From assembly GCA_964627045.1 (NCBI GenBank), contig CAZVIK010000081.1, positions 1 to 16,184 on the forward strand: 16,184 nucleotides of DNA. The letters are read 5' to 3'. This DNA is from CAZVIK01 sp964627045. Its GTDB lineage: Bacteria; Acidobacteriota; Terriglobia; Bryobacterales; Bryobacteraceae. Below, in pieces: positions 6,611 through 14,290 of this stretch (its first letter is position 1; each line of letters starts with the position of its first letter). The notes below the pieces were generated by a model. The model made no database searches, was not told the origin of the DNA, and saw only the letters and a list, made by a program, of their open reading frames with translations. The position numbers and the translations under genes are program-made.

Positions 6611-6655
6611 CTCATAACCCAAAGGTCGTAGGTTCAAATCCTACCCCCGCAACCA
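6611..6655 (+). other. 3' half of an initiator tRNA gene (candidate attachment site)
   Basis: The 45 bases match the 3' half of initiator tRNA(fMet) in order. They are the anticodon loop CTCATAA (anticodon CAT), the 3' anticodon strand CCCAA, variable AGGTC, T-arm GTAGG-TTCAAAT-CCTAC, acceptor CCCCGCA, discriminator A, and encoded CCA. The sequence before 6611 does not pair with CCCAA and contains no D-arm or CGCGGGG acceptor strand. So the tRNA is not complete. A copy starting exactly at the anticodon loop is the classic footprint left at the far end of an element that integrated into a tRNA gene. With the tRNA reading rightward, the element would lie to the left and the intact tRNA gene beyond its other end. 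No integrase gene is in the window. Confidence 0.75.
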
Positions 6656-6895
6656 ACCTTTTCAATCGGTTACGAGCAACCGAGCGCATTCCCAGACCCA
6701 CTTTAGGCCCACATGCGGCGGCCAGGAGCCGCAGTGGCCCGGAGGTCCCTACGAGCGAACCACTGTGACGTGTGTCCAGCCCGTGCCTCGAGCTTCCGAC
6801 GGAACTGCCGGTAAACGAGAGGACGAGTGTGTTGAGTTTCTACTTGCTTGGGCCACTCGCGGGCCTGTCTTCAGCGGAGCCCCGCGAGGAAGGAT
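6656..6895. other. Region right of the tRNA fragment without a recognisable gene
   Basis: Two short open frames cross it, but neither resembles a known protein nor has a good ribosome site. It holds the stretch downstream of the DUF3124 gene. No strong terminator hairpin is visible. Confidence 0.35.
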
Positions 6896-7438
6896 CTATG
6901 GCACTGGCTCATCTTTCAGCACTCTCCCTGCGCTGGTGAAGGAGATGCCCGCGTTCCCAGTTTGGCCGACCATGACGGCCTCAATCAAGGGCTCATTCAT
7001 ACTGGGAGAACCTGACCACCGCACCAGGAAGTTCGCACCCGGACCACCAGTCGCATCTCTTTGCTGAATGACGAATTCGACGGTTGCCAAGGGCCCAAGC
7101 TCGGATGGAACGCTGACGTATTCGCGTACCTGCTTGCCCGCGGAGTCATAGTAGCGGACCGACTCCAGCACCAGCGGATAGCGCGGACTGACATTGCGAA
7201 CGCTGACTGTGGCGGCCAATTCCACTAGACTCTGTTTGCTGCCAAGGCCCCAATAGATGCTGGAATACACTGGAACATAGACCGTCTGCCGAATTGCCGA
7301 CGGCGCGAGTGGGGTTGTGACCGGCTTCAGGCGGAGGGAAGCGCTCCCTTGTGTCCTCGGATCCGGGGCGGTCGCCGAACAGCCGAGGAGCGCGATTCCG
7401 CTAAGGCTCACGATCGCGATCTTGAGTACGCGAAGCAT
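6896..7438 (-). CDS. DUF3124 lipoprotein
   Basis: The protein has 180 residues. ATG 7438-7436 is preceded by GGAG seven bases upstream. The N-terminus is a lipoprotein signal with a hydrophobic core and lipobox LLGC; Cys20 would be lipidated, anchoring the protein to a membrane facing the periplasm. The mature part has the conserved start of DUF3124, VYVPVYSSIYWG, then a beta-rich region with LAATVSVRNVS, SVRYYDSAGKQV and VEFVIQQRD. The family has no known function. It is often found near ion-transport and stress genes. The gene is divergent from the P-type ATPase gene with 133 bases between the starts, so the two probably share a control region. Confidence 0.8.
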   Translation of the reverse strand: MLRVLKIAIVSLSGIALLGCSATAPDPRTQGSASLRLKPVTTPLAPSAIRQTVYVPVYSSIYWGLGSKQSLVELAATVSVRNVSPRYPLVLESVRYYDSAGKQVREYVSVPSELGPLATVEFVIQQRDATGGPGANFLVRWSGSPSMNEPLIEAVMVGQTGNAGISFTSAGRVLKDEPVP

Positions 7439-7445
7439 CGTGACA

Positions 7446-7449
7446 CTCC
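7446..7449 (-). promoter_or_regulatory. Ribosome binding site of the DUF3124 gene
   Basis: GGAG on the minus strand, seven bases before the ATG at 7438. It supports the chosen start and hence the complete lipoprotein signal. Confidence 0.5.
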
Positions 7450-7557
7450 GAAATCAGGCCTCTGCTCCCAGTATGGTAACAGGAACGCCGGTCAACCGAG
7501 GTGCAAGCGCTGACGGTTGCAGACAATGGCTATCCTTAGAATGCCAGCCAAGGACAC

Positions 7558-7563
7558 AGGAGA
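7558..7563 (+). promoter_or_regulatory. Ribosome binding site of the P-type ATPase gene
   Basis: An AGGAGA-type site about eight bases before ATG 7572. It decides this start. The frame is open back to 7317, but that part overlaps the divergent DUF3124 gene and has no family similarity. Confidence 0.55.
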
Positions 7564-7571
7564 AACGTTCG

Positions 7572-8640
7572 ATGATTGTGCCCGCACAGGACAACCCCAC
7601 AACCGCATACCGCCGGTCCATTGAGGAGGTGGTGGCGGCGCTGGCAACAGATTCGCTAAGCGGCCTCAGCACCGCCGAAGCGCGCGCACGGCTGGAGCGC
7701 TACGGGAAGAACGAAATCGTCTCCGAGAAGCCCGTGCCCGCCTGGCGGAAGTTCCTCCGCCAGTTCGAGGATGTGCTTGTGGTTCTGCTCCTCGTTGCCG
7801 CAGCGATTTCATTTGCCTTGTGGCTCTACGAGCGCGATGCGGCAATGCCCTTCGAGGCCATCGCCATCTTCGCCATCGTGTTGCTGAACGCCGTGATGGG
7901 ATACGTGCAGACAACCCGAGCGGAACGGGCGATCGCGTCGCTACGAGCGATGTCACCGGCCGAGGCAACTGTGGTCCGCGACGGCGAACGGGTCAAACTT
8001 CCGGCGAGCGAGCTGGTTCCAGGCGATGTGATGTTAGTTGAAGAAGGGGATACGATCGCCGCGGATGCGCGCCTGATCGAAACCACAGTTCTCAAGACAG
8101 CAGAGGCGGCTCTGACGGGAGAGAGCCTGCCCGTATCGAAAGACCCTGCGGTTATTGAAGAGGAAGTGTCGTTGGGCGACCGCCAGAACATGGTCTTCAG
8201 CGACACTGTGGCAACCTACGGACGCGCAAAGGCTATCGTTGTGGCCACAGGCATGCAGACCGAGATGGGACGCATCGCCGGGATGTTGGAGCAAGCTCCG
8301 GCCGAAACGACTCCACTCCAGAAACAACTCGACCGCACCGGCAAACTACTGGGGCTGATGGTCATCGCGATCGCAGTCGTGATGATCGTAACCATTATCC
8401 TCACCGAGCATGTAACGGGCTTGTCGGCAATCGTGGATGTTCTCATTTTTGGAGTGCCCCTGGCCGTCGCCGCTGTGCCCGAGGGTTTGCCCGCTGTGGT
8501 GACCGCCGTTCTGTCCTTGGGAGTGCAGCGTATGGCGAAGCGGAACGCCATTGTCCGGCACCTCGCAGCCGTAGAGACTCTTGGCGCCGCGGATGTGATT
8601 GCGGCGGAAAATCCAGGTACGATGACGAAAAACGATATAC
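7572..8640 (+). CDS. P-type cation ATPase (calcium-type), N-terminal part up to the assembly gap
   Basis: This is the first part of a type II P-type ATPase that pumps a cation, probably Ca2+, across the inner membrane. It opens with the cation-ATPase N-terminal domain (GLSTAEARARLERYGKNEI), followed by two membrane helices (about residues 58-110). Next come the actuator domain with TGES at 182-185, and two more helices. The second of these holds the ion-binding AAVPEGLPAVV (PEGL at 303-306), followed by RNAIVRHLAAVETLG. The last 60 bases before the N run, 8581-8640, are a poor copy of 8744-8803: the phosphorylation motif reads AENPGTMT instead of SDKTGTLT. I take these changes as sequencing error at a contig end. 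The 3' part continues at 8755. Confidence 0.85.
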
Positions 8641-8803
8641 NNNNNNNNNNTTTGCCCCATTTGGGGCCCCCGGTATTTCGGTGGGGGGGCCGCGTTTGGG
8701 CAGCCGGACCCCCATTTTCGGGAACAAGGAGGCGTTTTTTAAATTGGCTCCGCGGATGTGATTGCGTCGGATAAGACAGGGACGCTGACGAAAAACGAGA
8801 TGA
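8581..8803. other. Assembly gap with duplicated contig end and low-quality sequence
   Basis: Ten N occupy 8641-8650. The 60 bases before the gap (8581-8640) align with 8744-8803 at about five bases in six, and both encode the same stretch of the ATPase. Between them, 8651-8743 is rich in homopolymers (runs of G, C and T), has no family similarity and shifts the frame by one. Removing 8641-8743 and one copy of the overlap restores a continuous ATPase. This is an artefact, not biology. Confidence 0.85.
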
Positions 8804-10536
8804 CCGTTCGGAAGGTCGTCACGGCAAGCGGCTCGGTGCATCTCGCAGGTACGGGCTATGCTCCCGAAGGCAGGGCTACCGGCGGGTCCGGAGGACCCAT
8901 CAACGACGCCGTTCGCTCCGAATTGGAGCGGGCGTTAACTGTAGCCGACCGGGCAAACAATGCTGTGCTCCAGCAAGACGGCGGACGCTGGGCCGTACAG
9001 GGCGATCCCACAGAAGGCGCGCTGCTGGTGGCCGCCCGGAAGATCGGGCTGGACCCCGAACGACTTGAATCGCACTTCATCAGGGTTGGGGAGATCCCAT
9101 TCTCCTCCGAGCGTAAACTGATGACCACAATCCACAGCGAGTCCGAAGGTCAAGAGCGCACCCTGGTCTTCACCAAGGGCGCGCCGGACGTGCTGCTCGC
9201 TCGCTGCTCCCGTGAATATGTGGCGCCCGATCATAGACCGCTCACGGACGAGCGACGAGCGGAGATCATGAGGGCAACCGATGCGCTCGCCGACGAAGCT
9301 CTGCGCACCCTCGGCGTAGCCTACCGCACTCTGCCCAAGGATGCGCATGAGAACCGCGGCGACGACGAGAGCATAGAGCGCGATCTCGTGTTTGCAGGCT
9401 TGGTGGGGATGATAGATCCGCCGCGGGAAGAGGCCAAACAGGCGGTCGCTCGCGCCAAGAGAGCTGGAATCCGGCCGGTCATGATTACCGGGGACCATCC
9501 TCGGACTGCTGCTGTGATCGCGGCCGAACTTGGCATCGCCGAGAACCGGCGCGCCGTGACGGGAGCAGAACTCGAACGAATGTCGGACGACGAGTTATCC
9601 GGTGTGGTGCAGGAAGTCTCCGTGTACGCTCGGGTCAACCCCGAACACAAGCTCCGAATCGTGCGATCCCTCCAGAGGGACGGCGCCGTGGTGGGCATGA
9701 CCGGAGACGGTGTGAACGATGCCCCCGCACTAAAGACCGCCGACATCGGCATCGCGATGGGAATTACTGGGACGGGTGTGTCCAAGGAAGTCGCTGACAT
9801 GGTGCTGGCTGACGACAATTTCGCAACCATAGTCGCCGCAGTCGAGGAAGGCCGGTCCATCTTCTGCAACATCCGAAAATTCCTTCGTTTTCTCCTGTCA
9901 TCCAACATCGGCGAGGTCATGACGATGTTCTTCGGGGTACTGCTGGCGCGGTTCCTGGGATTGAAGGCTACGGAGGGTGGTCTGGCGTTGCCCTTGATGG
10001 CCACCCAGATTCTGTGGATCAACCTCGTAACCGACGGCGCTCCTGCATTGGCCCTGGGCCTCGACCCAGCGGACTCCGGCGTCATGGACAGGGCCCCTCG
10101 TCCACGCGGAGAGAGGGTGATCACGGGCCGCATGTGGCGGGGTATTGTCTTCATTGGAGTGGTGATGGCAACAGGGACATTGCTCGTGCTGGACGCCGGC
10201 CTGCCCGGCGGCTTCATTGACGGTTCGGGTGGGATGCGCTATGCGCAGACAATGGCGTTCACGACGCTGATGCTGTTTCAAATGTTCAACCTCTTCAACT
10301 CCCGGTCCGACGAGTGGAGCGCCTTCATCGGGCTATTCAGAAACCAGTGGTTGTGGCTGGCTGTGGGCATGTCCCTCGCACTACAGATCGCAGTGGTTCA
10401 CGTGGCGGGACTGCAGCAGGCGTTTTCGACCGTGGCGCTGGACTTGAGCGATTGGCTGCTGTGCACCATGGTCGCCAGTTCGGTTTTCTGGCTTCGGGAA
10501 GCCGAGAAGGCAATCCGGCGTGCGGTGACTCGATGA
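8755..10536 (+). CDS. P-type cation ATPase (calcium-type), C-terminal part after the assembly gap
   Basis: It continues the ATPase from the phosphorylation site. SDKTGTLTKNEM follows VIA, and the catalytic Asp (codon 8770) would be about residue 346 of a rejoined protein of some 933 residues, a normal length. The nucleotide-binding domain shows KGAPDVLLARC. The hinge has MITGDHPRT and then TGDGVNDAPALKTADIGIAMG, the HAD Mg2+ site. The TM5-TM6 region follows (FLLSSNIGEV, then QILWINLVTDGAPALALGLDP), where VTDG and the TM4 PEGL residues form the ion site. About four more helices end at TGA 10534-10536. The SERCA/PMR1-like residues favour Ca2+, though Mg2+ or Mn2+ cannot be excluded. The stop overlaps the next start (ATGA). 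Confidence 0.88.
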   Translation, partial: DVIASDKTGTLTKNEMTVRKVVTASGSVHLAGTGYAPEGRATGGSGGPINDAVRSELERALTVADRANNAVLQQDGGRWAVQGDPTEGALLVAARKIGLDPERLESHFIRVGEIPFSSERKLMTTIHSESEGQERTLVFTKGAPDVLLARCSREYVAPDHRPLTDERRAEIMRATDALADEALRTLGVAYRTLPKDAHENRGDDESIERDLVFAGLVGMIDPPREEAKQAVARAKRAGIRPVMITGDHPRTAAVIAAELGIAENRRAVTGAELERMSDDELSGVVQEVSVYARVNPEHKLRIVRSLQRDGAVVGMTGDGVNDAPALKTADIGIAMGITGTGVSKEVADMVLADDNFATIVAAVEEGRSIFCNIRKFLRFLLSSNIGEVMTMFFGVLLARFLGLKATEGGLALPLMATQILWINLVTDGAPALALGLDPADSGVMDRAPRPRGERVITGRMWRGIVFIGVVMATGTLLVLDAGLPGGFIDGSGGMRYAQTMAFTTLMLFQMFNLFNSRSDEWSAFIGLFRNQWLWLAVGMSLALQIAVVHVAGLQQAFSTVALDLSDWLLCTMVASSVFWLREAEKAIRRAVTR

Positions 10537-11579
10537 ATCAAGCGGACGCATGCTTGAGAAGAATCCTGCTCGCCGGCATCCTGGCATCAGGCGCTTCGGT
10601 TCTTGCCGAGGACATGCCAGAGGGACTTCGCACGTTTTTGCGAGGACCGATGCAACTGAATGATAGTCAAGTGGCCGCGGTTGCTCGCGGCACAGCCGTC
10701 GCGAAGACCCTTTCTTCCAGGACACCGGCTGAGATCGTGGTCTTCGGCGCGGTATTCGTTAACGTCGCAGCAGAAGAATACACGAAGCTCGCTTTAGACG
10801 TAGACCGCCTCAAGAAGTTGCCAAGCTACCTGGGCGTCCGCCGTTTCAACAGTCCCCCAGTGTTGAGTGATCTCGAAGGTTTCTCGCTCGAGCCGGAGGA
10901 CATCAGGGATCTGAAAAGTTGCAGGCCGGGCAGGTGCGCCGTGCAGTTGCCAGCAACAGCGATGCGGGAGCTTCGACAGACGGTCGACTGGTCCAGATCC
11001 GATGTCGCTTCTCAAGTGAATGACAAAGCCAGGAGGATAGCCCTGGATTTCCTGCGGCGGTATCAGAGAGAGGGCAACAGCGCGCTCGGAACCTATCACG
11101 ATCAAGAGCATCCGTTTGACGTGCGTGCGCAGCTTCAATCGTGGGTAACCTGGTCGGATGCGCTTCCCGTTCACTTTCCGGAGCTGAGCAGGTATCTACT
11201 GGATTACCCGAACGTCTCCCCTGCTGAGTTCGAATCATCGTTCTATTGGGAGAAGGTTGACTTCGGCTTGAAGCCGACCCTTCGCATTAATCATGCGATC
11301 GCTTACGGCTCAGCAGGTCCCAGAGCATCCGCAGATGTGATCATGGTGAAACAACTGTACGCGAGCCACTACTTTCAACTCGCACTGGACCTCACCGCGT
11401 GCGTCCGGGCGGGTTCTCGTGCTCAAGGTTTCTACCTCATCAGTCTGAGGGGCTCGACGCAGCAAGGTCTTACCGGGATTCGAGGTTCGCTCCTGAGAAT
11501 GGCAGTGGTAGGCAAGACGCGCTCCGCGCAGGAGAAGGCCCTGATCGCAATCAAGAAGGCGTTGGAGAATCAGCCGTAG
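10533..11579 (+). CDS. Exported protein of unknown function, coupled to the ATPase
   Basis: The protein has 348 residues. ATG 10533 overlaps the ATPase stop by four bases (ATGA), so the two are likely translationally coupled. A signal peptide is clear: basic residues R9-R10, hydrophobic stretch ILLAGILASGASVLA, and a cleavage site after VLA at about residue 25. The mature protein has a CxxxxC motif (SCRPGRC) followed by VQLPATAMREL. Later comes FESSFYWEKVDFGLKPTLR and near the end GFYLISLRGSTQQG. I have a memory of the pattern CRxGxCxVxLPA in uncharacterised exported proteins but cannot name the family. The coupling suggests a periplasmic or envelope partner for cation transport, but that is inference. 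Confidence 0.75.
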   Translation: MNQADACLRRILLAGILASGASVLAEDMPEGLRTFLRGPMQLNDSQVAAVARGTAVAKTLSSRTPAEIVVFGAVFVNVAAEEYTKLALDVDRLKKLPSYLGVRRFNSPPVLSDLEGFSLEPEDIRDLKSCRPGRCAVQLPATAMRELRQTVDWSRSDVASQVNDKARRIALDFLRRYQREGNSALGTYHDQEHPFDVRAQLQSWVTWSDALPVHFPELSRYLLDYPNVSPAEFESSFYWEKVDFGLKPTLRINHAIAYGSAGPRASADVIMVKQLYASHYFQLALDLTACVRAGSRAQGFYLISLRGSTQQGLTGIRGSLLRMAVVGKTRSAQEKALIAIKKALENQP

Positions 11580-11644
11580 TTCGCTCCCGATTTGCGTACC
11601 CAAGGTCCGCGGCTGCAGGACGTCTGGGGATCCCGTAGCGACGT

Positions 11645-12685
11645 CTACGCAAGGTCTGGTACCAGCACAGCGCGGCCTCTGATTTGCCCGGCCTTGAGCT
11701 TGGCGTAAACTCCCACGGCTTGGTCCAACGGGAACTCGGTGACTTCCGCGTGGATGCGCCCATCGCGAGCCATCGCGATAACCTCCATCAATTCCGCACG
11801 CGATCCCCAGTAAGGGATGCTCATTACGCAACCGTAAGGCGTGCTGCCGTGGTGAAAATCGTGGTGGCCCCCGCCAAGGCCGACGATGGTCCAAACGCTA
11901 TTGCGGCCAAGTATCCTGGCGCCCAAGTCGAGGGTCGGCTGCACCCCTATGCAGTCCAACACCAAACCAGCTCCGCGAGGGCCAACGATCTTGCGGATCT
12001 GCTCGGCGGCTGCGTTCACGTCACGCGTATCGACAAGATCGTCAGCGCCGAGCGCCTTTGCCGGCGCGAGCTTTGTCGGGTCGACATCGGCCGCGATGAT
12101 GCGCACGGGAGCAAGCACGCGGAGCAACTGCACCGCCATATGGCCGAGTCCGCCTACGCCTACCACCACGGCTGCGGCGTCGGGCGTGAGAAGCGGCAGG
12201 GCTCGCCTGATGGCGTGATAGGGAGTGAGCGCAGCGTCGGTCAAGGGAGCGGCTCTGGCCGGACCTAAGTTTCCCAGCGGCACGAGGAACCGGGCGGAAG
12301 GGACTAGCATGTATTCCGCCATTCCACCGTCGAATCCAAGTCCGCCTCCGAATCCTCCAAGCGCAGCCCAGTTTTCACAGTAGTTCTCCATGGAAAGTTG
12401 GCAGGCGTGGCAATGCCCACAACCCCACGGCCCATATACGGCGACGGCATCGCCTTCTCTGAAGCCCGTGGCGCCGGCCCCTAGCTTTGCCACCCACCCC
12501 GCGTTTTCGTGTCCGAGGGTAAATTCGCCGCGAAAACCGAGATCTTCTTCCATCACGTGCAGGTCGGAGTGGCATACGCCAGCGCCGCCGATTTCAATCA
12601 GGACCTGGCCGGGGCCAGGCTCCGGTTTCGGGACATCAGCGATGTGAGCAGGATGCCCGACGCCAACGAATCGTACTGCTTTCAT
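11645..12685 (-). CDS. Zinc-dependent alcohol dehydrogenase (MDR family)
   Basis: The protein has 346 residues, normal for the medium-chain dehydrogenase family. ATG 12685-12683 follows an AGGA very close by. Catalytic zinc ligands are seen at C38 (GVCHSDLH), H59-E60 (GHE) and probably D150. The structural zinc loop has C89, C92, C95 and C103 (CGHCHAC then YC). The Rossmann motif VGVGGLGH spans residues 175-182, and D200 at the end of the second strand favours NAD over NADP. It should interconvert an alcohol and an aldehyde or ketone in the cytoplasm. The glycine-rich GGFGGGLGFDGGMAEY is seen in related acidobacterial and actinobacterial enzymes. It lies downstream of the dioxygenase relic and of the stress protein gene on the same strand. 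Substrate unknown. Confidence 0.9.
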   Translation of the reverse strand: MKAVRFVGVGHPAHIADVPKPEPGPGQVLIEIGGAGVCHSDLHVMEEDLGFRGEFTLGHENAGWVAKLGAGATGFREGDAVAVYGPWGCGHCHACQLSMENYCENWAALGGFGGGLGFDGGMAEYMLVPSARFLVPLGNLGPARAAPLTDAALTPYHAIRRALPLLTPDAAAVVVGVGGLGHMAVQLLRVLAPVRIIAADVDPTKLAPAKALGADDLVDTRDVNAAAEQIRKIVGPRGAGLVLDCIGVQPTLDLGARILGRNSVWTIVGLGGGHHDFHHGSTPYGCVMSIPYWGSRAELMEVIAMARDGRIHAEVTEFPLDQAVGVYAKLKAGQIRGRAVLVPDLA

Positions 12686-12733
12686 TCCTGACCGCCATTC
12701 TCAGCCGCAGGCGTGCAACCTCCGGCCAGCATT

Positions 12734-12920
12734 TCACTTCTGCGCCGTATTCCCGGACCCCTCTGCCTGGACCGCCCGCATCGATATGGATCCGCCATCA
12801 GTGCCCTCGACGGGAAGCATGATCTCCGATGCGCCGCCACGCCTGCCTGTAGCCGTCATTCAGCAAGGCGTTCACGCGATCACCCTGTCCAAAAAAGACT
12901 GTCGGAAGCGCGTCAGCCAT
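12734..12920 (-). pseudogene. Relic of a LigB/YgiD-type dioxygenase gene with a large internal deletion
   Basis: From ATG 12920 the frame reads MADALPTVFFGQGDRVNALL and then AWRRIGD. This matches the N-terminus of the intact dioxygenase at 14291 (VDRLPALFFGHGNPMNAL, then GWRHIGE). Immediately afterwards, in another frame, it reads EIMLPVEGTDGGSISMRAV to TGA 12736-12734. This matches the C-terminus of the same protein (ISFPVEGVDGGSISMLAV). About 205 codons from the middle are missing, and the join is out of frame, so the first frame stops at 12798. GGAGA at the join may be the microhomology used. The relic has also lost the metal-binding His of the GHG motif (now GQG). It sits between the stress protein gene and the alcohol dehydrogenase gene. 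It is a clear pseudogene. Confidence 0.8.
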
Positions 12921-13048
12921 GCGAGGTCTACTCAATGGATCAGCTTGAACCCGACTCTATTACCCATCTTGAGCTGACTCCGCTCGGCGGTTGACATCAT
13001 CGTCGAGTTCGCCGCGCAGGCGTCCTTCCGTAAGCCCGTGACCGCCGA

Positions 13049-13912
13049 TCAGACACTGAGAACCGGACATGGGGACTCGCGAATGATCGCATATGTGTTT
13101 GTTCTCATGCGGCCGAGGTGTTCGCGCATGACGCCCCTCCCAATGACGATCAAGTCCGCGTTCTGTTCGATCGCCGTCTGGCGGGCGGCGTGTGCGACAG
13201 ACCCGCCTACCAGGTGCAGGACTCCGTCAAAGCCGGCCTGATCTCGAATGTCCGCATAACGCTGGGTTGCCTTCTCTTTGTGGTACCGGTTCACCTCGAG
13301 CACGCCTCGATTCTCGGTTGGTTCCTCGACCGCGGGAAGCGCATGCATGACCCGCAGATCCGCCTCAAACTGGTGCGCGACACGAGCGCCCCACTGCACA
13401 ACCCGGGTGCTGTCTTCCGACAGATCAATGCAGCACAGAACGCTCTTGAAGACCGTGCTCGATTGAGAGGTCTCGTTCTCATAGTGTGCACCCGTAAGAA
13501 CAGGAAGGTCGAGATCGTTGAGCACCTTCGCAGTGACTGAGCCCAGGAGCAGGCGACGAAAGGGTCCCCAGCCGCGGGTAGGCATGCAGACGAGGTCGAT
13601 CTGATTCTCCCTCGCGTACTGTGCGATGATCCCGCCCGGGTCTCCTTCGCCAACGCAGAAGGACGTGCTGATGCCGTCGAACACTCCAGAAAAGGAGCGG
13701 CGCAGTTCCTGTTCGGCCTGACTACGAAACGAAGTGATGTCACCGAGATTCAGATACCCAGGGGCCTCGCGACGGACGCCGGGTGGCAACTCCAGCACGT
13801 GCAATAAGTCCACTGCTGCGTGGGTGCGGAGAGCGACCGCCACAATCGTCGGCGCCATCAGGAGGCAAGGAGCCGAAAAGTCCACGGGGAATAGCACTTT
13901 CTTGAAGATCAC
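13049..13912 (-). CDS. Universal stress protein with two Usp domains
   Basis: The protein has 287 residues. GTG 13912-13910 has AGGA four to five bases upstream. It has two tandem UspA domains, about residues 1-143 and 155-287. Each begins with the typical strand (KKVLFPVDFSAPC and KSVLCCIDLSEDS). Each ends with a version of the ATP-binding loop: RGWGPFRRLLLGSVTAKVL in domain 1, and GRGVMREHLGRMRTNTYAII before CPVLSV in domain 2. Domain 1 keeps the GxxG-type glycines followed by GS; domain 2 has GR in place of GS. Such proteins act in the cytoplasm in stress survival, often binding ATP. Their genes commonly lie beside cation-transport and dehydrogenase genes, as here. Confidence 0.88.
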   Translation of the reverse strand: MIFKKVLFPVDFSAPCLLMAPTIVAVALRTHAAVDLLHVLELPPGVRREAPGYLNLGDITSFRSQAEQELRRSFSGVFDGISTSFCVGEGDPGGIIAQYARENQIDLVCMPTRGWGPFRRLLLGSVTAKVLNDLDLPVLTGAHYENETSQSSTVFKSVLCCIDLSEDSTRVVQWGARVAHQFEADLRVMHALPAVEEPTENRGVLEVNRYHKEKATQRYADIRDQAGFDGVLHLVGGSVAHAARQTAIEQNADLIVIGRGVMREHLGRMRTNTYAIIRESPCPVLSV

Positions 13913-13933
13913 CAGGTCCTTCCTCTCTTCCGC

Positions 13934-14194
13934 TCACCCCAGGCTTGAATTGTAGTACGCGGCGGCACGCTGAATCCAGAACACGGCGAAGGCCATCGCC
14001 ATACCGATGATCAGCAGGCCAGCACGGCAATCATCAAGGGCGGATCGGACCACTATCGTGACTGCGTCACCTCTGATGCGGATCTCGTCGTCAGGTTTGG
14101 ACGAGCCACCGAGCGGAGTTTTTCTTTGGTTTCGGCGATTAGTGCAGCTCGTATAGCATGTTGCACCGTGGTGCCCATCGGCGTCCCATCCCAT
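13934..14194 (-). CDS. Possible small membrane protein upstream of the stress protein gene
   Basis: The frame reads from ATG 14194 to TGA 13936-13934 and gives 86 residues. It stops 21 bases before the GTG of the stress protein gene, a spacing typical of an operon. The second half looks coding: an acidic-basic stretch KPDDEIRIRGDAVTIVV is followed by one strong membrane segment (AGLLIIGMAMAFAVFW) and a short tail. The first 30 residues are Cys- and His-rich and unconvincing, so the true start may be later. No family recognised. It could be a chance frame in GC-rich DNA; the context tips it towards real but only slightly. Confidence 0.35.
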   Translation of the reverse strand: MGWDADGHHGATCYTSCTNRRNQRKTPLGGSSKPDDEIRIRGDAVTIVVRSALDDCRAGLLIIGMAMAFAVFWIQRAAAYYNSSLG

Positions 14195-14279
14195 CCCGGC
14201 ACGATTGGCCGGCACGGAGACCAGCGCGACTTCGGGCAAAGACCGCGTGAATTCACGCGATACTTAGAGAAGGTGTCCT

Positions 14280-14284
14280 GGAGG
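14280..14284 (+). promoter_or_regulatory. Ribosome binding site deciding a TTG start
   Basis: GGAGG followed by six bases and TTG 14291. The upstream GTG at 14273 has only a poor site. The relic copy at 12920 begins with ATG at exactly the same place in the protein, which supports TTG as the true start. Confidence 0.65.
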
Positions 14285-14290
14285 CTCCCA

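Noticed and set aside
6574..6655. A complete tRNA gene ending at 6655
   Set aside because: No D-arm or 5' acceptor strand is present, and the bases before CTCATAA do not pair with CCCAA.
8583..8640. Active-site mutant or split P-type ATPase
   Set aside because: The altered motif is in a contig end next to N, and a correct copy of the same segment follows.
9321..10217. Minus-strand open frame of 298 codons
   Set aside because: It lies wholly opposite the well-supported P-type ATPase, and its Ser/Pro/Arg-rich translation is typical of an antisense shadow.
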